NCBI GenBank assembly: GCA_902575065.1
Contig: CACGPU010000001.1
Coordinates: forward strand, 184,372-248,371
Reading direction: 5' to 3'
Origin: an uncultured Alphaproteobacteria bacterium
Lineage (GTDB): Bacteria > Pseudomonadota > Alphaproteobacteria > HIMB59
DNA: 64,000 nt
Shown here piece after piece: positions 9,285 to 20,122 of this stretch. Position 1 is the first letter of the stretch; each line of letters opens with the position of its first letter. Under the pieces are notes generated by a model. That model was not told the origin of the DNA and ran no database searches. It saw only the letters and a program-made list of their open reading frames with translations. A program made the translations under genes and the position numbers.

Positions 9285-11702
9285 CTAGTTGACGAATGTT
9301 TTTTCTTGATTTTGCTGGTTTTTTGGCTTCATAGACTCTGTAACTAGGTGTCTCCAGTCCAATTTTTTGTTGATTTTACTAATTTTCCCATCGAGAGCTA
9401 AGTCCAATACCTCTTTTGCAAACTCGACTTTCTTTATTATCAACTTGTTTTGAATGTCTTTTTGTATTTCAACTAAGTCCTTTTCATTTTCTTTTGGGAT
9501 TATAACAGTTTTAATACCGTACCTTATCGCAGCCAATAATTTCTCTTTTAATCCCCCAATTGGAAGAACTCTTCCTTTTAATGTAATTTCCCCAGTCATT
9601 GCAATGTCTCTTTTAATTTTAATATCAGTTAGAGATGAAATTAATGAGGTAAATATTGTAATTCCAGCACTTGGACCATCTTTAGGTATAGCTCCTTCAG
9701 GTACATGTAAATGAATGTCTATTTTATCGAAAACCTTTGGATTTACTCCGAACTCAACGGAATTAGATTTAATGTAACCTAAAGCAGCAGTAATAGACTC
9801 TTTCATGACGTCACCAAGTTTACCTGTTGCATTAATCACACCCTTACCTGAAGATAAATTAACTTCAATATTTAAGATATCTCCACCAACCTGAGTCCAT
9901 GCAAGCCCATTGGTGATGCCCACTAAATTTTTCTTTTCTAAAACACTATCCTTGAATTTTTCCGGGCCTAAAAAATTTTTTATGGCTTTATCATCAAAAA
10001 CAAATGGTTTTTTTGACCTTGATTTATTTTTTTCTAATTGGAATACAAGTTTTCTAAATAGCTTATCAAAAACTTTTTCAAGCCCTCTGACACCCGACTC
10101 CCTAGTATAGTGTCTTACTATTTTTGTAATAGATGATTTATCAAGCTTAAATTCATTATTTTTTAAAATATTTTTATTCATTTTTCTTGGTATTAAATAT
10201 TTTTTTGCAATTTCAACTTTTTCTTTTTCTGTATAACCAGATACTTCAATGACCTCTAATCTGTCAAGAAGAGGACCAGGTATGTTGTAAGTATTACCTG
10301 TACATATAAACATTACATTTGATAAGTCATAATCAACCTCAAGATAATGATCATTAAATTGATTATTTTGCTCAGGATCTAAAACCTCTAATAATGCAGA
10401 GGATGGATCTCCTCTCCAATCACTACCCACTTTGTCAATTTCATCTAATAAAATAATGGGATTAGATGTTTTGGTTTTCTTCATAGCCTGAATAAATCGA
10501 CCAGGCATTGAGCCAATATAAGTTCTTCTATGGCCTCTAATTTCAGCTTCATCCCTAATTCCACCAAGAGAAATCTTTGCAAATTCTCTGCCAGTAGCTC
10601 TCGCTATAGATTTACCTAATGAAGTCTTACCCACACCAGGAGGTCCTACAAAGCATAGTATTGTACCAGATGCTTTCTTTGATCTTTTTTTGACTGCTAA
10701 AAATTCAAGTATTCTCTCTTTTACTTTTTCGAGACCATAGTGGTCGTCATTTAATATTTTTTCAGAACCTTTTATATCAATGACTTCTTTTGAGAATTTT
10801 TCCCATGGTATATCTAATATCCATTCTAAGTAATTCCGAATAACTGATGCTTCTGCAGACATTGGGCTCATAGATTTTAATTTTTTAAATTCATTTAAAG
10901 CTTTTTCTTTTGCCTCTTTTGATAATTTTACCTCATTAATTTTTTTCTCTATTTCAGAGTATTCGTTGGAACCATCTTCACCATCACCAAGTTCTTTCTG
11001 TATTGCTTTCATTTGTTCATTTAGGTAGTACTCTCTTTGAGTTTTTTCCATTTGTCTTTTTACTCTATTTTTTATTTTTTTCTCAAGAGCAGAAAAGTTA
11101 AGTTCTTTTGAAAAGAAATTCAGTAAGTTTTGAATTTTTTTATTAATATCAATAATTTCTAAGTTTTTTTGTTTATCCTCAATTCCTATATTTAAGTTGT
11201 AATAGATATTATCAATGAACTGATATGGATCTTCAATATTTAAAAGACCTTCAAGGATGTCATTATTATTTCCTATATTTTGTATATAATTTTGAAATTC
11301 ATTTTTTAAAACTCTTAAAGAAGCTTTTAATTCAACTGAATTTTTTTTGTTAATTACTACTGTTTCAATTTTAGCTGTAAGGAAGTTATTATTTGCCTTA
11401 GCAGCAGACTTTATCTTTACTATTTCTAAGCCTTCAGTAAGAACTTTATATGTATTGTCAGGTAACTTAAGAAACTGAATAATTTTTGATTTTACTCCAT
11501 AGGAGTAAATATCGTCAACTTGAGGATCATCAGTCGTTGGTTCTTTTTGCGTAAATAAATAAATAATCTTGTTGTTATTATTCATGGCAAAATTAATTGC
11601 ATCAATAGATTTAGCTCGGCCAACAAACAAAGGTGAGGTTATAGAGGGATAAACAACTAAGTCCCTTAAAGGTAAAATAGGTCCGATAATTTGATTTTCC
11701 AT
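9285..11702 (-). CDS. lon: ATP-dependent protease Lon
   Basis: Lon is a cytoplasmic AAA+ protease that degrades damaged and regulatory proteins. The domains run in order: N-terminal substrate-binding domain (ILPLRDLVVYP at the start), a long coiled region, an AAA+ module with Walker A GPPGVGKTS and Walker B IILLDEIDKVG, and a C-terminal serine protease. The catalytic Ser is in PKDGPSAGI and the catalytic Lys is in LPIGGLKEKLLAA. The 805-residue length is full size. The tail is short and polar (NQQNQEKTFVN). It lies between clpX and hup, all co-directional. Confidence 0.97.
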   Translation of the reverse strand: MENQIIGPILPLRDLVVYPSITSPLFVGRAKSIDAINFAMNNNNKIIYLFTQKEPTTDDPQVDDIYSYGVKSKIIQFLKLPDNTYKVLTEGLEIVKIKSAAKANNNFLTAKIETVVINKKNSVELKASLRVLKNEFQNYIQNIGNNNDILEGLLNIEDPYQFIDNIYYNLNIGIEDKQKNLEIIDINKKIQNLLNFFSKELNFSALEKKIKNRVKRQMEKTQREYYLNEQMKAIQKELGDGEDGSNEYSEIEKKINEVKLSKEAKEKALNEFKKLKSMSPMSAEASVIRNYLEWILDIPWEKFSKEVIDIKGSEKILNDDHYGLEKVKERILEFLAVKKRSKKASGTILCFVGPPGVGKTSLGKSIARATGREFAKISLGGIRDEAEIRGHRRTYIGSMPGRFIQAMKKTKTSNPIILLDEIDKVGSDWRGDPSSALLEVLDPEQNNQFNDHYLEVDYDLSNVMFICTGNTYNIPGPLLDRLEVIEVSGYTEKEKVEIAKKYLIPRKMNKNILKNNEFKLDKSSITKIVRHYTRESGVRGLEKVFDKLFRKLVFQLEKNKSRSKKPFVFDDKAIKNFLGPEKFKDSVLEKKNLVGITNGLAWTQVGGDILNIEVNLSSGKGVINATGKLGDVMKESITAALGYIKSNSVEFGVNPKVFDKIDIHLHVPEGAIPKDGPSAGITIFTSLISSLTDIKIKRDIAMTGEITLKGRVLPIGGLKEKLLAAIRYGIKTVIIPKENEKDLVEIQKDIQNKLIIKKVEFAKEVLDLALDGKISKINKKLDWRHLVTESMKPKNQQNQEKTFVN

Positions 11703-11725
11703 ACTATTAAGATAGTGAGGAATTT

Positions 11726-12979
11726 TTAATTTTCACCCACTTTTTTTTTTATTTTTGCTTTTTCTTTAAGTACGATTATTGGTCTATTTGAGATTACTGA
11801 CTCTTTACTTAAAACTACTTTATCCACAGAATCCTTATCAGGAATATCATACATACAATCTAGAAGTAGCTTTTCCATAATTGACCTTAGGCCTCGTGCT
11901 CCAATTTTTTTTTCAACAGCTAATTGAGCAATTTGCTCTCTACCATCTTCAGTTATCTCGAATTCAACCCCTTCAAAAGAGAAAAGGGCCCTGTATTGTT
12001 TTGATATTGCATTTTTTGGTCTTGTAATAATCTCTTTTAAATCATCTAAAGATAATTCATTCAGACTAGCGCTTACAGGAAGTCTTCCTACTAATTCAGG
12101 TATTAATCCAAATTTAATCAAATCGTCATTTTCAAGTTGTGAAGTCATTGGTTGGTCCTGATTAATTGATTTATTAAAACCTATAGACTTTTTATTTACT
12201 CGATTTTTTATAATTTTATCAATGCCTTCAAACGCGCCCCCACAAACAAACAATATATTTTTTGTATCAACTTGAAGGAACTCTTGTTGAGGATGTTTTC
12301 TTCCACCTTGAGGTGGCACGCTAGCTGTTGTTCCCTCAATTATTTTTAGCAAAGCTTGTTGAACTCCCTCACCAGATACATCTCTTGTTATGGATGGATT
12401 TTCACTTTTTCTGCCCACTTTATCAATCTCATCAATATATACGATACCCTTTTGAGCCAAAGCTACATCATAATCACATTGCTGAAGTAATCTTAAAATA
12501 ATATTTTCAACATCTTCGCCTACATATCCAGCCTCCGTCAACGTGGTAGCATCGGCAATTGTAAAAGGTACATTTAAAAATTTTGCTAGGGTTTGAGCTA
12601 AAAGTGTTTTACCACAACCTGTTGGTCCAATAAGTAATATGTTTGATTTAGAAATTTCTATATCTTTTGAAGGGTTTTGAACTCTCTTATAATGATTGTA
12701 AACAGATACAGATAATATTTTTTTTGCATGATCTTGACCAATTATATGATCATCAAGATAATTATAGATCTCACTTGGTTTTGGTATCTCAAATTTTTTC
12801 TTTGTGTCAATTTTATCATCTTCAACAAGTATATCCTTACATAAAACCACACACTCATTACAAATATAGACATTAGGTCCAGCAATTAATTTTTTAACCT
12901 CTTCTTGGCTTTTACCACAAAAGGAGCATGATATTTTTTTATCAGAACTATTAGCAGAGATTATTTTTTCATCAGACAT
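11726..12979 (-). CDS. clpX: ATP-dependent Clp protease ATP-binding subunit ClpX
   Basis: ClpX unfolds tagged proteins and feeds them to ClpP. The N-terminal C4 zinc domain is visible (CSFCGKS...[10 protein letters not shown]), followed by an AAA+ module with Walker A GPTGCGKT, Walker [12 protein letters not shown] and a sensor region near [13 protein letters not shown]. The ClpP-docking IGF loop is present as KSIGFNKS. The length is 417 residues. It starts 2 bases after the clpP stop. Confidence 0.97.
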   Translation of the reverse strand: MSDEKIISANSSDKKISCSFCGKSQEEVKKLIAGPNVYICNECVVLCKDILVEDDKIDTKKKFEIPKPSEIYNYLDDHIIGQDHAKKILSVSVYNHYKRVQNPSKDIEISKSNILLIGPTGCGKTLLAQTLAKFLNVPFTIADATTLTEAGYVGEDVENIILRLLQQCDYDVALAQKGIVYIDEIDKVGRKSENPSITRDVSGEGVQQALLKIIEGTTASVPPQGGRKHPQQEFLQVDTKNILFVCGGAFEGIDKIIKNRVNKKSIGFNKSINQDQPMTSQLENDDLIKFGLIPELVGRLPVSASLNELSLDDLKEIITRPKNAISKQYRALFSFEGVEFEITEDGREQIAQLAVEKKIGARGLRSIMEKLLLDCMYDIPDKDSVDKVVLSKESVISNRPIIVLKEKAKIKKKVGEN

Positions 12980-12981
12980 TT

Positions 12982-13572
12982 TTATTTTTCAATTCTAGTA
13001 GTAATTACTTTGTCTATCAAACCAAATTTTTGCGCCTCTTCAGGGTCGAAAAATCTATCTCTTTCCATTGCCTTTTCTATTTCACCAATGCTTATTTTGG
13101 TATGCTTTTGATATATTTCATTAAGTCTTTTTTTTGTCTTTAGAATCTCTTCAGCATGAATTTTAATATCACTTGCTTGTCCTGAAAAACCACCAGAGGG
13201 TTGATGAATCATTATTTTAGAGTGTGGTAAAGCATACCTGTTGCCCTCTTTTCCTGCAGCGAGTATTAATGAACCTGCAGAGGCAGCTTGACCAATACAA
13301 ACAGTATGAACAGGGCATTTAATATATTGCATGGTGTCATACATCGCCAATCCAGCTGTGACTAGACCACCAGGTGAGTTAATATAAAGATTAATTGGTT
13401 CCTCAGGATTTTCAGACTCTAAAAATAAAAGTTGAGCGCATATCAAAGAGGCAGTTTCATCATTGATAGCACCTGTTAAAAAAATAATTCTTTCTCTGAG
13501 CAGTCTGGAGAAAATATCAAAAGATCTCTCTCCTTTTCCTGATTGTTCAATGACTATGGGTACTAGATTCAT
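12982..13572 (-). CDS. clpP: ATP-dependent Clp protease proteolytic subunit
   Basis: ClpP forms the barrel-shaped serine peptidase that works with ClpX. The catalytic Ser is in GQAASAGSL, the His in [10 protein letters not shown] and the Asp in [10 protein letters not shown]. The N-terminus [20 protein letters not shown] is typical, so the annotated ATG is probably right; AGGA lies about 13 bases upstream. The start lies 26 bases inside the 3' end of tig. The length is 196 residues, as usual. Confidence 0.97.
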   Translation of the reverse strand: MNLVPIVIEQSGKGERSFDIFSRLLRERIIFLTGAINDETASLICAQLLFLESENPEEPINLYINSPGGLVTAGLAMYDTMQYIKCPVHTVCIGQAASAGSLILAAGKEGNRYALPHSKIMIHQPSGGFSGQASDIKIHAEEILKTKKRLNEIYQKHTKISIGEIEKAMERDRFFDPEEAQKFGLIDKVITTRIEK

Positions 13573-14773
13573 GATTTTGAGATCCTTTTTTCATAAGCTC
13601 TTCTAAGCTTAACTTAGTTTCTTTAATTTTAAAAGTTTTCATAGACTCATCTGCTATTTTATTTCTGAGAAGAGTACCATAAGCAGCTTCTGCCGTTCTT
13701 TGATCAATTTTTTCACCATAATATTTTTGAATATACTCTTGGAGTTCTTTCTGCTCAACTTTTACATTTAAAAATTTTACTAATTCAGAAAAAAGAACGT
13801 CTTTTTGAATATTCTCACTTGTGAGTTGTTTTAAACTATCAATTCTTTCTTTGTGCTCATCTTTCATTTTAGATAAATCAATTTGATATTTTCTTTTAAG
13901 TTCAAGATTTACAACCTCCTCGTTGATGTCAATCTTTTTCTTTTGTGATAGAACTTTAAGTAGATCTTCAATAAAAAACTCTTTTTGAAGATAATTCATA
14001 TCCTCATTGAGTTTATTATCAATTTTGTCATTTAATTCTTTAGTAGATTTTAATTTTAAAATCTTAATCAACTCGTCATCATTCTTGGGATAGATCTTTT
14101 TATTTATATCTTTGATTTGAGCGTTTATCTTTATTCCTTTTGTAGAAAAATTAATGTCAGATTTATTTTTAATTTTTAAAAGAGTTTTTTTTAAGTCTAA
14201 AAATACTTCTTCTTTAGTTTGGGTGTTTAAGTCTACTCTTACCTCTTTTTGAGAAAATAATTTTTTTTGTTCATCTTCATAATTTAATATTTCAAAATCT
14301 ATAACAGAATTTTCATCTGATATATCTATACTCTCTAATGAATAGTACTCTTTTCTTACTTTTTCTCTAAAATCATCGATATCTTTTTTTGTTACCTCTG
14401 ATGTAACTTTCTCTATTTCACTTGTTTTTAACTCATCCATTTTAATTTCGGGTTTTAAATAAAAAGCCAAGGTAAAATTATAATTATCTTTAAAATTAAC
14501 ATCAGGTTGTATAAGGGATTGTATTTTTTCATCCTCACTGATTTTATTTATATTTTTTGATACCTCTTCATTTAATACCTCGTTTTCAATTTGAAGACCA
14601 ATTTTAGACTTTATGATGCTTACCGGTACTTTGCCCTTTCTAAAACCTGCAATTTCAAAAGTGGGTTGCTTTTCTGATATTTTTTCGTCAATAATTTTAG
14701 CAATAGCGCTTTGATCTAAAGATACCTCAAAAGATGATTTGTAACTTTTTTTTTCTATGTTTTTATAATCCAT
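13547..14773 (-). CDS. tig: Trigger factor, with a degenerate central domain
   Basis: Trigger factor is the ribosome-bound chaperone that meets nascent chains. The N-terminal ribosome-binding domain is clear, with the signature GFRKGKVP near residue 45. The C-terminal helical chaperone arms follow and are very charged. The middle FKBP-type region (about residues 120-220) lacks the usual glycine-rich peptidyl-prolyl isomerase features, and the protein is short at 408 residues. The ORF track start at 14917 runs through tRNA-Leu; the ATG at 14773 gives [17 protein letters not shown], a normal trigger-factor opening. It lies 13 bases from the tRNA 3' end with no visible Shine-Dalgarno. Confidence 0.9.
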   Translation of the reverse strand: MDYKNIEKKSYKSSFEVSLDQSAIAKIIDEKISEKQPTFEIAGFRKGKVPVSIIKSKIGLQIENEVLNEEVSKNINKISEDEKIQSLIQPDVNFKDNYNFTLAFYLKPEIKMDELKTSEIEKVTSEVTKKDIDDFREKVRKEYYSLESIDISDENSVIDFEILNYEDEQKKLFSQKEVRVDLNTQTKEEVFLDLKKTLLKIKNKSDINFSTKGIKINAQIKDINKKIYPKNDDELIKILKLKSTKELNDKIDNKLNEDMNYLQKEFFIEDLLKVLSQKKKIDINEEVVNLELKRKYQIDLSKMKDEHKERIDSLKQLTSENIQKDVLFSELVKFLNVKVEQKELQEYIQKYYGEKIDQRTAEAAYGTLLRNKIADESMKTFKIKETKLSLEELMKKGSQNHESSTHSH

Positions 14774-14786
14774 ATTACTTGTATTC

Positions 14787-14868
14787 TGGTGCGCCAGGAG
14801 GGACTCGAACCCCCACGGTTGCCCACTGGTTCCTAAGACCAGCGCGTCTACCATTCCGCCACTGGCGC
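14787..14868 (-). tRNA. tRNA-Leu (UAG)
   Basis: The acceptor GCGCCAG pairs with CTGGCGC. The anticodon arm is CTGGT-CTTAGGA-ACCAG, giving anticodon TAG. A short variable stem (TGGGCAACCG), the T-loop TTCGAGT and an encoded CCA complete it. It lies between tRNA-His and tig, all on the minus strand. Confidence 0.95.
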
Positions 14869-14874
14869 ACAAAT

Positions 14875-14952
14875 TGGGGCGAGTAAGGGGACTTGAACCC
14901 CCGGCCTCCGGTACCACAAACCGGCGCTCTAACCAACTGAGCTACACCCGCC
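14875..14952 (-). tRNA. tRNA-His (GUG)
   Basis: The anticodon arm CCGGT-TTGTGGT-ACCGG gives anticodon GTG. The acceptor GCGGGTG pairs with TACTCGC. The extra 5' G (G-1) opposite a C discriminator, diagnostic of tRNA-His, is encoded, and CCA is present. It is six bases upstream of tRNA-Leu. Confidence 0.95.
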
Positions 14953-14978
14953 AAAAATTGAATTAATTTATAGTATAG

Positions 14979-15356
<378 letters not shown>

Positions 15357-15396
15357 TTTTTACACAAACCAAGTTAACAACTCAGGAGGTTATTAG

Positions 15397-16812
15397 ATGG
15401 ACAAAAAATCATTACAAAAAATGATCGATGAAAATGGTATTAAGTATATTGATTTTAGATTTACTGATCCTTTAGGAACATGGCAGCACTTTTCAAACCA
15501 TATTAATACATTTGAAATGGATGTATTTGAGGAAGGTATTGGTTTCGACGGCTCTTCAATTAGATGTTTTCAGTCAATTGAAGCTAGTGACATGATATTA
15601 ATTCCAGATATTGAGACTGCATTTGTAGATCCTTTTTTTACAGATCCTACTCTAGTTCTAATATGTGATATTCAAGATCCAATTACCGGACAAAAGTACG
15701 ATAAAGACCCAAGATACGTTGCAAAAAAAGCAGAAGAATACGTTAAAACCTCAGGAGTTGGTGATAGTATTTTCTTTGGACCAGAAGCTGAATTTTTTCT
15801 TTTCAACAACGTTCAAATTAACACGCACCCTCATCACTCCTCTTTTTCTGTTGACTCCGGTGAAGCCGTTTGGAATACAGGCACAGCCGAAGGTCCAAAT
15901 TTAGGTTATAAAGTTAGAAATAAAGGTGGGTACTTCCCATGCCCACCTCATGACACTATGCAGGATGTGAGATCAGAAATGGTAAATCACATGGTTGCAA
16001 TTGGTATGAGTGTTGAAGCGCAACACCACGAAGTTGCTACTGCTGGTCAATGTGAAATTGATTTAAAATTCGACACATTGGTTAAGATGGCCGATGATCT
16101 CCAAAAATATAAATACGTTGTAAGAAACACAGCAAAAAGTAATGGTTTAAGTGCTACTTTTATGCCAAAACCTCTTTCAAACGACAATGGTTCAGGAATG
16201 CATTGTCATCAAAGTATTTGGTCAAACGGTAAACCAGTATTTTATGGTGAAGGTGGATACGCTAATCTTAGTGATGAAGCAAAATTTTATATTGGTGGTT
16301 TGCTTAAGCACGCACCATCTTTATTAGCTTTTACAAATCCAACTATTAACTCTTACAAGAGATTAGTTCCAGGTTATGAGGCTCCAGTTAAGCTTGCATA
16401 CTCTAATAGAAATAGAAGTGCTATATGTAGAATACCCGCATACTCACCATCTCCTAAGGCAAAAAGAGTTGAGTTTAGATGTCCAGATGCAACTGCAAAT
16501 GGTTATTTAGCATTTTCAGCTATGCTTATGGCAGGTTTAGATGGAATAAAGAATAGAATTGATCCTGGTGAACCAATGGATAAAAATCTTTATGATTTAC
16601 CTCCTGAAGAGCAATCTAAAGTAAAAGAAGTACCTGGTACTCTTGAGGAAGCGATTAATAATCTTGAGTCAAATCATGATTATCTTTTAGAGGGTAATGT
16701 GTTTACCAAAGATTTAATCGAGTCATATATCGAATACAAAAGAGAAGAAGAAATCGAACCAAATAAACTGCTAGTTACACCTGCAGAGTTCGACATGTAT
16801 TACGATTACTAA
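15397..16812 (+). CDS. glnA: Glutamine synthetase type I
   Basis: GlnA ligates ammonia to glutamate with ATP. The 471 residues align with dodecameric GSI throughout: GFDGSSIRCF near residue 49, EAEFFLF in the metal site, GSGMHCHQS for ammonia/ATP binding, NRSAICRIP and EFRCPD near the end. The adenylylation tyrosine lies in NLYDLPPEE, so the enzyme should be controlled by GlnE, whose gene is next door on the other strand. The ribosome site CAGGAGG sits 9 bases before the ATG. The stop overlaps the glnE stop by 4 bases, tail to tail. Of the four GS-family genes in the window this is the biosynthetic one. Confidence 0.97.
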   Translation: MDKKSLQKMIDENGIKYIDFRFTDPLGTWQHFSNHINTFEMDVFEEGIGFDGSSIRCFQSIEASDMILIPDIETAFVDPFFTDPTLVLICDIQDPITGQKYDKDPRYVAKKAEEYVKTSGVGDSIFFGPEAEFFLFNNVQINTHPHHSSFSVDSGEAVWNTGTAEGPNLGYKVRNKGGYFPCPPHDTMQDVRSEMVNHMVAIGMSVEAQHHEVATAGQCEIDLKFDTLVKMADDLQKYKYVVRNTAKSNGLSATFMPKPLSNDNGSGMHCHQSIWSNGKPVFYGEGGYANLSDEAKFYIGGLLKHAPSLLAFTNPTINSYKRLVPGYEAPVKLAYSNRNRSAICRIPAYSPSPKAKRVEFRCPDATANGYLAFSAMLMAGLDGIKNRIDPGEPMDKNLYDLPPEEQSKVKEVPGTLEEAINNLESNHDYLLEGNVFTKDLIESYIEYKREEEIEPNKLLVTPAEFDMYYDY

Positions 16813-19139
16813 ACTAAATTAAAAAGCAACCTGTCTAAATATTTTTTATTATCTACTTTGGACGGGTTGCTAGTTAGATTTTCAAACATAAGCAACTCTC
16901 TTAAATAATTAATATCGTCACGATATGAAAACTCTTTATTATTTATGTAGTTGATGTCTTCTTTAATTTTAAAGAGTTGAAAAAGATCCTTATTATTTTT
17001 TAAAGGATTTTTTATATCTACTATTTTTAAAAAGTATTCATTATCAATTTTAGAAAAGTTTGAAATAATTTGATTTTTCATTTTTGTAAAATACCTAACT
17101 AGTTTTAGATTATTTGTTAAAAGACATACCTTCATAAAAGACAATTTATGAAATGGTTCACTAGTCTTTGAATAAAATGAAAAGAAATTTTCAATATTAA
17201 TAACTTGATCAGAGTCTCTATCAAAAGGTTTATTTCTATCGTCAATTATTAGGATATTTGGATCAATATATTGTTTCATTATCGAGTAAAATCTCCTTAC
17301 AATTTTAATATTATCTATGTGATTATTTTTGTTTGATTGATATATAAAAAAAATATCTAAATCGGAAAAATTCGTAGCCATTTTGACACCGTAACTTCCA
17401 AATAAAATCGGTGTTAAGTCAGAGAAAATATTGCTTCTATTGACAATGTATTCATTTTTAACTAGTTCAAAAATATAAAAAATAAACTTTCTTACAGCGG
17501 TATTTCGTTTTTTGAGGAAGTCAGTATTTGTTATTTTTTTTGAAAGTAACAGATAATCTAAAAGGAATAAAATTTCATAAATATCCTGGATTGATTTTTT
17601 TAAATCTAAATCAAAATTATCAGAAAATTCTCTCAGCTTAAAAGTAGGTATGCCATAATTAAAAAAATAGACTAGTGACTCTATTAAAAAATGATTTTTG
17701 TAAATAAGATTTGTTAATTTTGAAGAATTCTCAAATATGAAAGCTAACTCTAAAAAAATTTTATTATTGTATTTGTATAAAGCAGTTAAATGGACACCAG
17801 ACTTATAATAGTTAATTAAATAGTCAAATTTTATAATTAGATCATCTCGTTTATTATGTGTTGATAAAATATTTATGAGACTTGAAATAGACTCTAAATA
17901 ATCATTTTTTACTGTTTCTGAACTATTGATGTTTTCAGCTCGTTTTAGAAGACTATCTATAATTTTTTGGCTAGACTCATTAAATTTTTCACGTCGTAAA
18001 CTTTCTCTATTTATTTTAGGGAAAAATAAACGCTGATATATTGTTTGAATTTCAGATTTATGCTTCTCTAATTTGTTTAAGAAGTTATCTAATACTGCAT
18101 TTAAATAGGTTTCATTAGAGTCAATTATATTCTGAAAAGTATTCTTTTTTATATGTAAATAATTCTCAATTTTACGGAAGTAATAATATGCCTCTGTTAT
18201 ATTTTTTAAGTCATTTTTTGGAATTATATTTTCATGTTTTTTTAAATTTATAAGTAATTTATGAATATTACTCTCTTTAAGAGAATTTATTTTACCAGAC
18301 CAAAGAAGTTGGTTAAAATGTATTATATTTTCACAAGATCGAATAAAGCCATAAGAATTTTTTATATCTAGCTTTTGTTCAGTATTACTGGAGGCAAAAA
18401 GCTTTTTAATTTCATCTATAGCGTAATAGTCAAATGTTCTTCTAAATAAAAAACTTTTTATTGCTTCCTTAAATGAGAAATATTTTTGAATATCGCCACA
18501 CAAAAAACTTGATCTATGAAATGCTAATCTCTCCCAATTTCTGCCAACTGAAGTATAATAATTAATTGCTTGATCCATATCAGATATAATTAATGAATCA
18601 CCAAAATCTGGTCGTAACCTTAAATCTATTTTATGGAAATAAGACTCAGAAATATTCGATATGTCACTAATGGTTTTCTTTATAGATTTATTAAAATCTT
18701 GGAGGGAAATAGGACTATTTTTGGAGTCATAGAATATGATTACATCGATATCAGAGGCAAAATTTAAATCTCTTACGCCAATTTTACCCATACCTAGAAT
18801 AAAATAATATTTTTTTAAACTATTATTAAATGATCTGTATAGATTGATATTAATGATTTTACTTAAAATATTTTTGCATAAAACAGACCACAATCTTGAT
18901 CCATTAGACTGAGAAATTAAATTTTGATGAATTGATAAGAAAATTAAATAAATAAGCTCATTTTTAAGTGTATTTATATTGAGAAAGTTAGTTGTAGAGG
19001 AATTAGAATATTTTTTTATATTACTTTTGTAATGGTAAAGTATTAATTGAGCATCAACCTTTGAAACATCATAAGAATTATTAAGATATTCATATTTTGA
19101 TAAGAAAGTGGAAGATTTATATAATCTCTCTAACTCCAA
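16809..19139 (-). CDS. glnE: Glutamine synthetase adenylyltransferase / adenylyl-removase, short form
   Basis: GlnE adds AMP to and removes it from GlnA in response to P-II and glutamine. Two nucleotidyltransferase repeats are visible. The N-terminal one has GMGKIGVRDLNFASDID at about residue 116, and the C-terminal one has FGSYGVKMATNFSDLDIFF at about residue 565, each with the metal-binding DxD. The length is 776 residues, clearly below the roughly 950 of typical GlnE, and the rest is very divergent and asparagine/lysine-rich. Both active-site motifs survive, so I regard it as functional. It overlaps dus by 10 bases and converges on glnA. Confidence 0.88.
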   Translation of the reverse strand: MELERLYKSSTFLSKYEYLNNSYDVSKVDAQLILYHYKSNIKKYSNSSTTNFLNINTLKNELIYLIFLSIHQNLISQSNGSRLWSVLCKNILSKIININLYRSFNNSLKKYYFILGMGKIGVRDLNFASDIDVIIFYDSKNSPISLQDFNKSIKKTISDISNISESYFHKIDLRLRPDFGDSLIISDMDQAINYYTSVGRNWERLAFHRSSFLCGDIQKYFSFKEAIKSFLFRRTFDYYAIDEIKKLFASSNTEQKLDIKNSYGFIRSCENIIHFNQLLWSGKINSLKESNIHKLLINLKKHENIIPKNDLKNITEAYYYFRKIENYLHIKKNTFQNIIDSNETYLNAVLDNFLNKLEKHKSEIQTIYQRLFFPKINRESLRREKFNESSQKIIDSLLKRAENINSSETVKNDYLESISSLINILSTHNKRDDLIIKFDYLINYYKSGVHLTALYKYNNKIFLELAFIFENSSKLTNLIYKNHFLIESLVYFFNYGIPTFKLREFSDNFDLDLKKSIQDIYEILFLLDYLLLSKKITNTDFLKKRNTAVRKFIFYIFELVKNEYIVNRSNIFSDLTPILFGSYGVKMATNFSDLDIFFIYQSNKNNHIDNIKIVRRFYSIMKQYIDPNILIIDDRNKPFDRDSDQVINIENFFSFYSKTSEPFHKLSFMKVCLLTNNLKLVRYFTKMKNQIISNFSKIDNEYFLKIVDIKNPLKNNKDLFQLFKIKEDINYINNKEFSYRDDINYLRELLMFENLTSNPSKVDNKKYLDRLLFNLV

Positions 19140-20056
19140 ATGGCATTCCTCTCAAAATAATTTAGTAAGCCACTATAATTATCAATAACTGAGATTTCTT
19201 TTTTTACTTTTTTGGAATTTGATATGTTACTAAGTGCAGTGAATATACTTTTTTTTAATAAATTAATATTTAAATATTTGTAATGCTCTAATTCATTTAT
19301 TGTATTAATTATTGAAGCTGTCTTCTTTTTGACATTCTCAAGATCTAATTTTTCTAAAAAAAAGGCATCTTTCGCAAATTGCCTACCAATCATAAATTGA
19401 GTAATATTTTTTGACTGAAAAAATTTAAAGGTTTCTAAATCATTAACCTCACCATTAGGAATAAGTTCCATTTCAGAAAACTGATCACAACATTCTAAAA
19501 ATAAATTGTAATTAATTTTTGGAATTGTTCTATTTTTTTTGGTATCTAAGTTCAAAACACCATTTCTACAATGTATAAATACTTTTTTAATTCCTATTTC
19601 ATTAAACAATTTAAGATAATCAAAAATATAACTCTTATCCTCATTCATACCTAAACCAAGTCTACATTTTACCGATACATCTTTGTTATATTTGATCAAT
19701 TCATATAAACATTTTTTTACTAAGTCATGCTTTTGGGTTAAAGCTAAACCAAGCATATTTTCTTGGACTCTGGAACTTGGGCACCCTAAATTAAAATTTA
19801 CATGTTCAATAATATCTACTTTATTTAAAATATTTATTGCTTTTTTAATTTCTTCAGGATCTGAGCCTGCAATTTGAATGGCGCTTTTATTATTTTTTAA
19901 AAAATGCTTGGTTATTGTTTTAGTCTCATTGTGGATGATTGCTTTATCCACTATCATTTCAGAAAAGGTAGTTACACTATTTCCATAAATGTTTTCCACT
20001 AAACTTCTAAAATAGCAGTCTGTGTAACCCATCATTGGTGCTAAATAATAATTCAT
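19130..20056 (-). CDS. tRNA-dihydrouridine synthase (DusA-like)
   Basis: Dus enzymes reduce uridine to dihydrouridine in tRNA with FMN and NADPH. Visible family features are YLAPMMGYTD at the N-terminus, SAIQIAGSDP, NFNLGCPSSRVQ holding the catalytic cysteine, CRLGLG, FIHCRNG and the FMN-phosphate region FMIGRQF. The GCPSSRVQ-ENMLG form and the APMM-YTD start resemble DusA more than DusB. The 308-residue length is slightly short because the C-terminal helical domain is reduced. It is probably co-transcribed with glnE, whose start lies inside its 3' end. Confidence 0.85.
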   Translation of the reverse strand: MNYYLAPMMGYTDCYFRSLVENIYGNSVTTFSEMIVDKAIIHNETKTITKHFLKNNKSAIQIAGSDPEEIKKAINILNKVDIIEHVNFNLGCPSSRVQENMLGLALTQKHDLVKKCLYELIKYNKDVSVKCRLGLGMNEDKSYIFDYLKLFNEIGIKKVFIHCRNGVLNLDTKKNRTIPKINYNLFLECCDQFSEMELIPNGEVNDLETFKFFQSKNITQFMIGRQFAKDAFFLEKLDLENVKKKTASIINTINELEHYKYLNINLLKKSIFTALSNISNSKKVKKEISVIDNYSGLLNYFERNAIWS

Positions 20057-20122
20057 CGAAAAAATTCTTTTAATAATTGAAAAATACTTTAATAAAAGTA
20101 AAAATCATTAAAAATCAAGACA

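Noticed and set aside
13547-14917. 456-residue ORF starting inside tRNA-Leu/tRNA-His
   Set aside because: The first 48 codons read through the tRNA genes; the trigger factor begins at the ATG at 14773.
15357-15396. Glutamine riboswitch or other leader RNA before glnA
   Set aside because: The glnB-glnA gap is only 40 bases and contains just a ribosome site.
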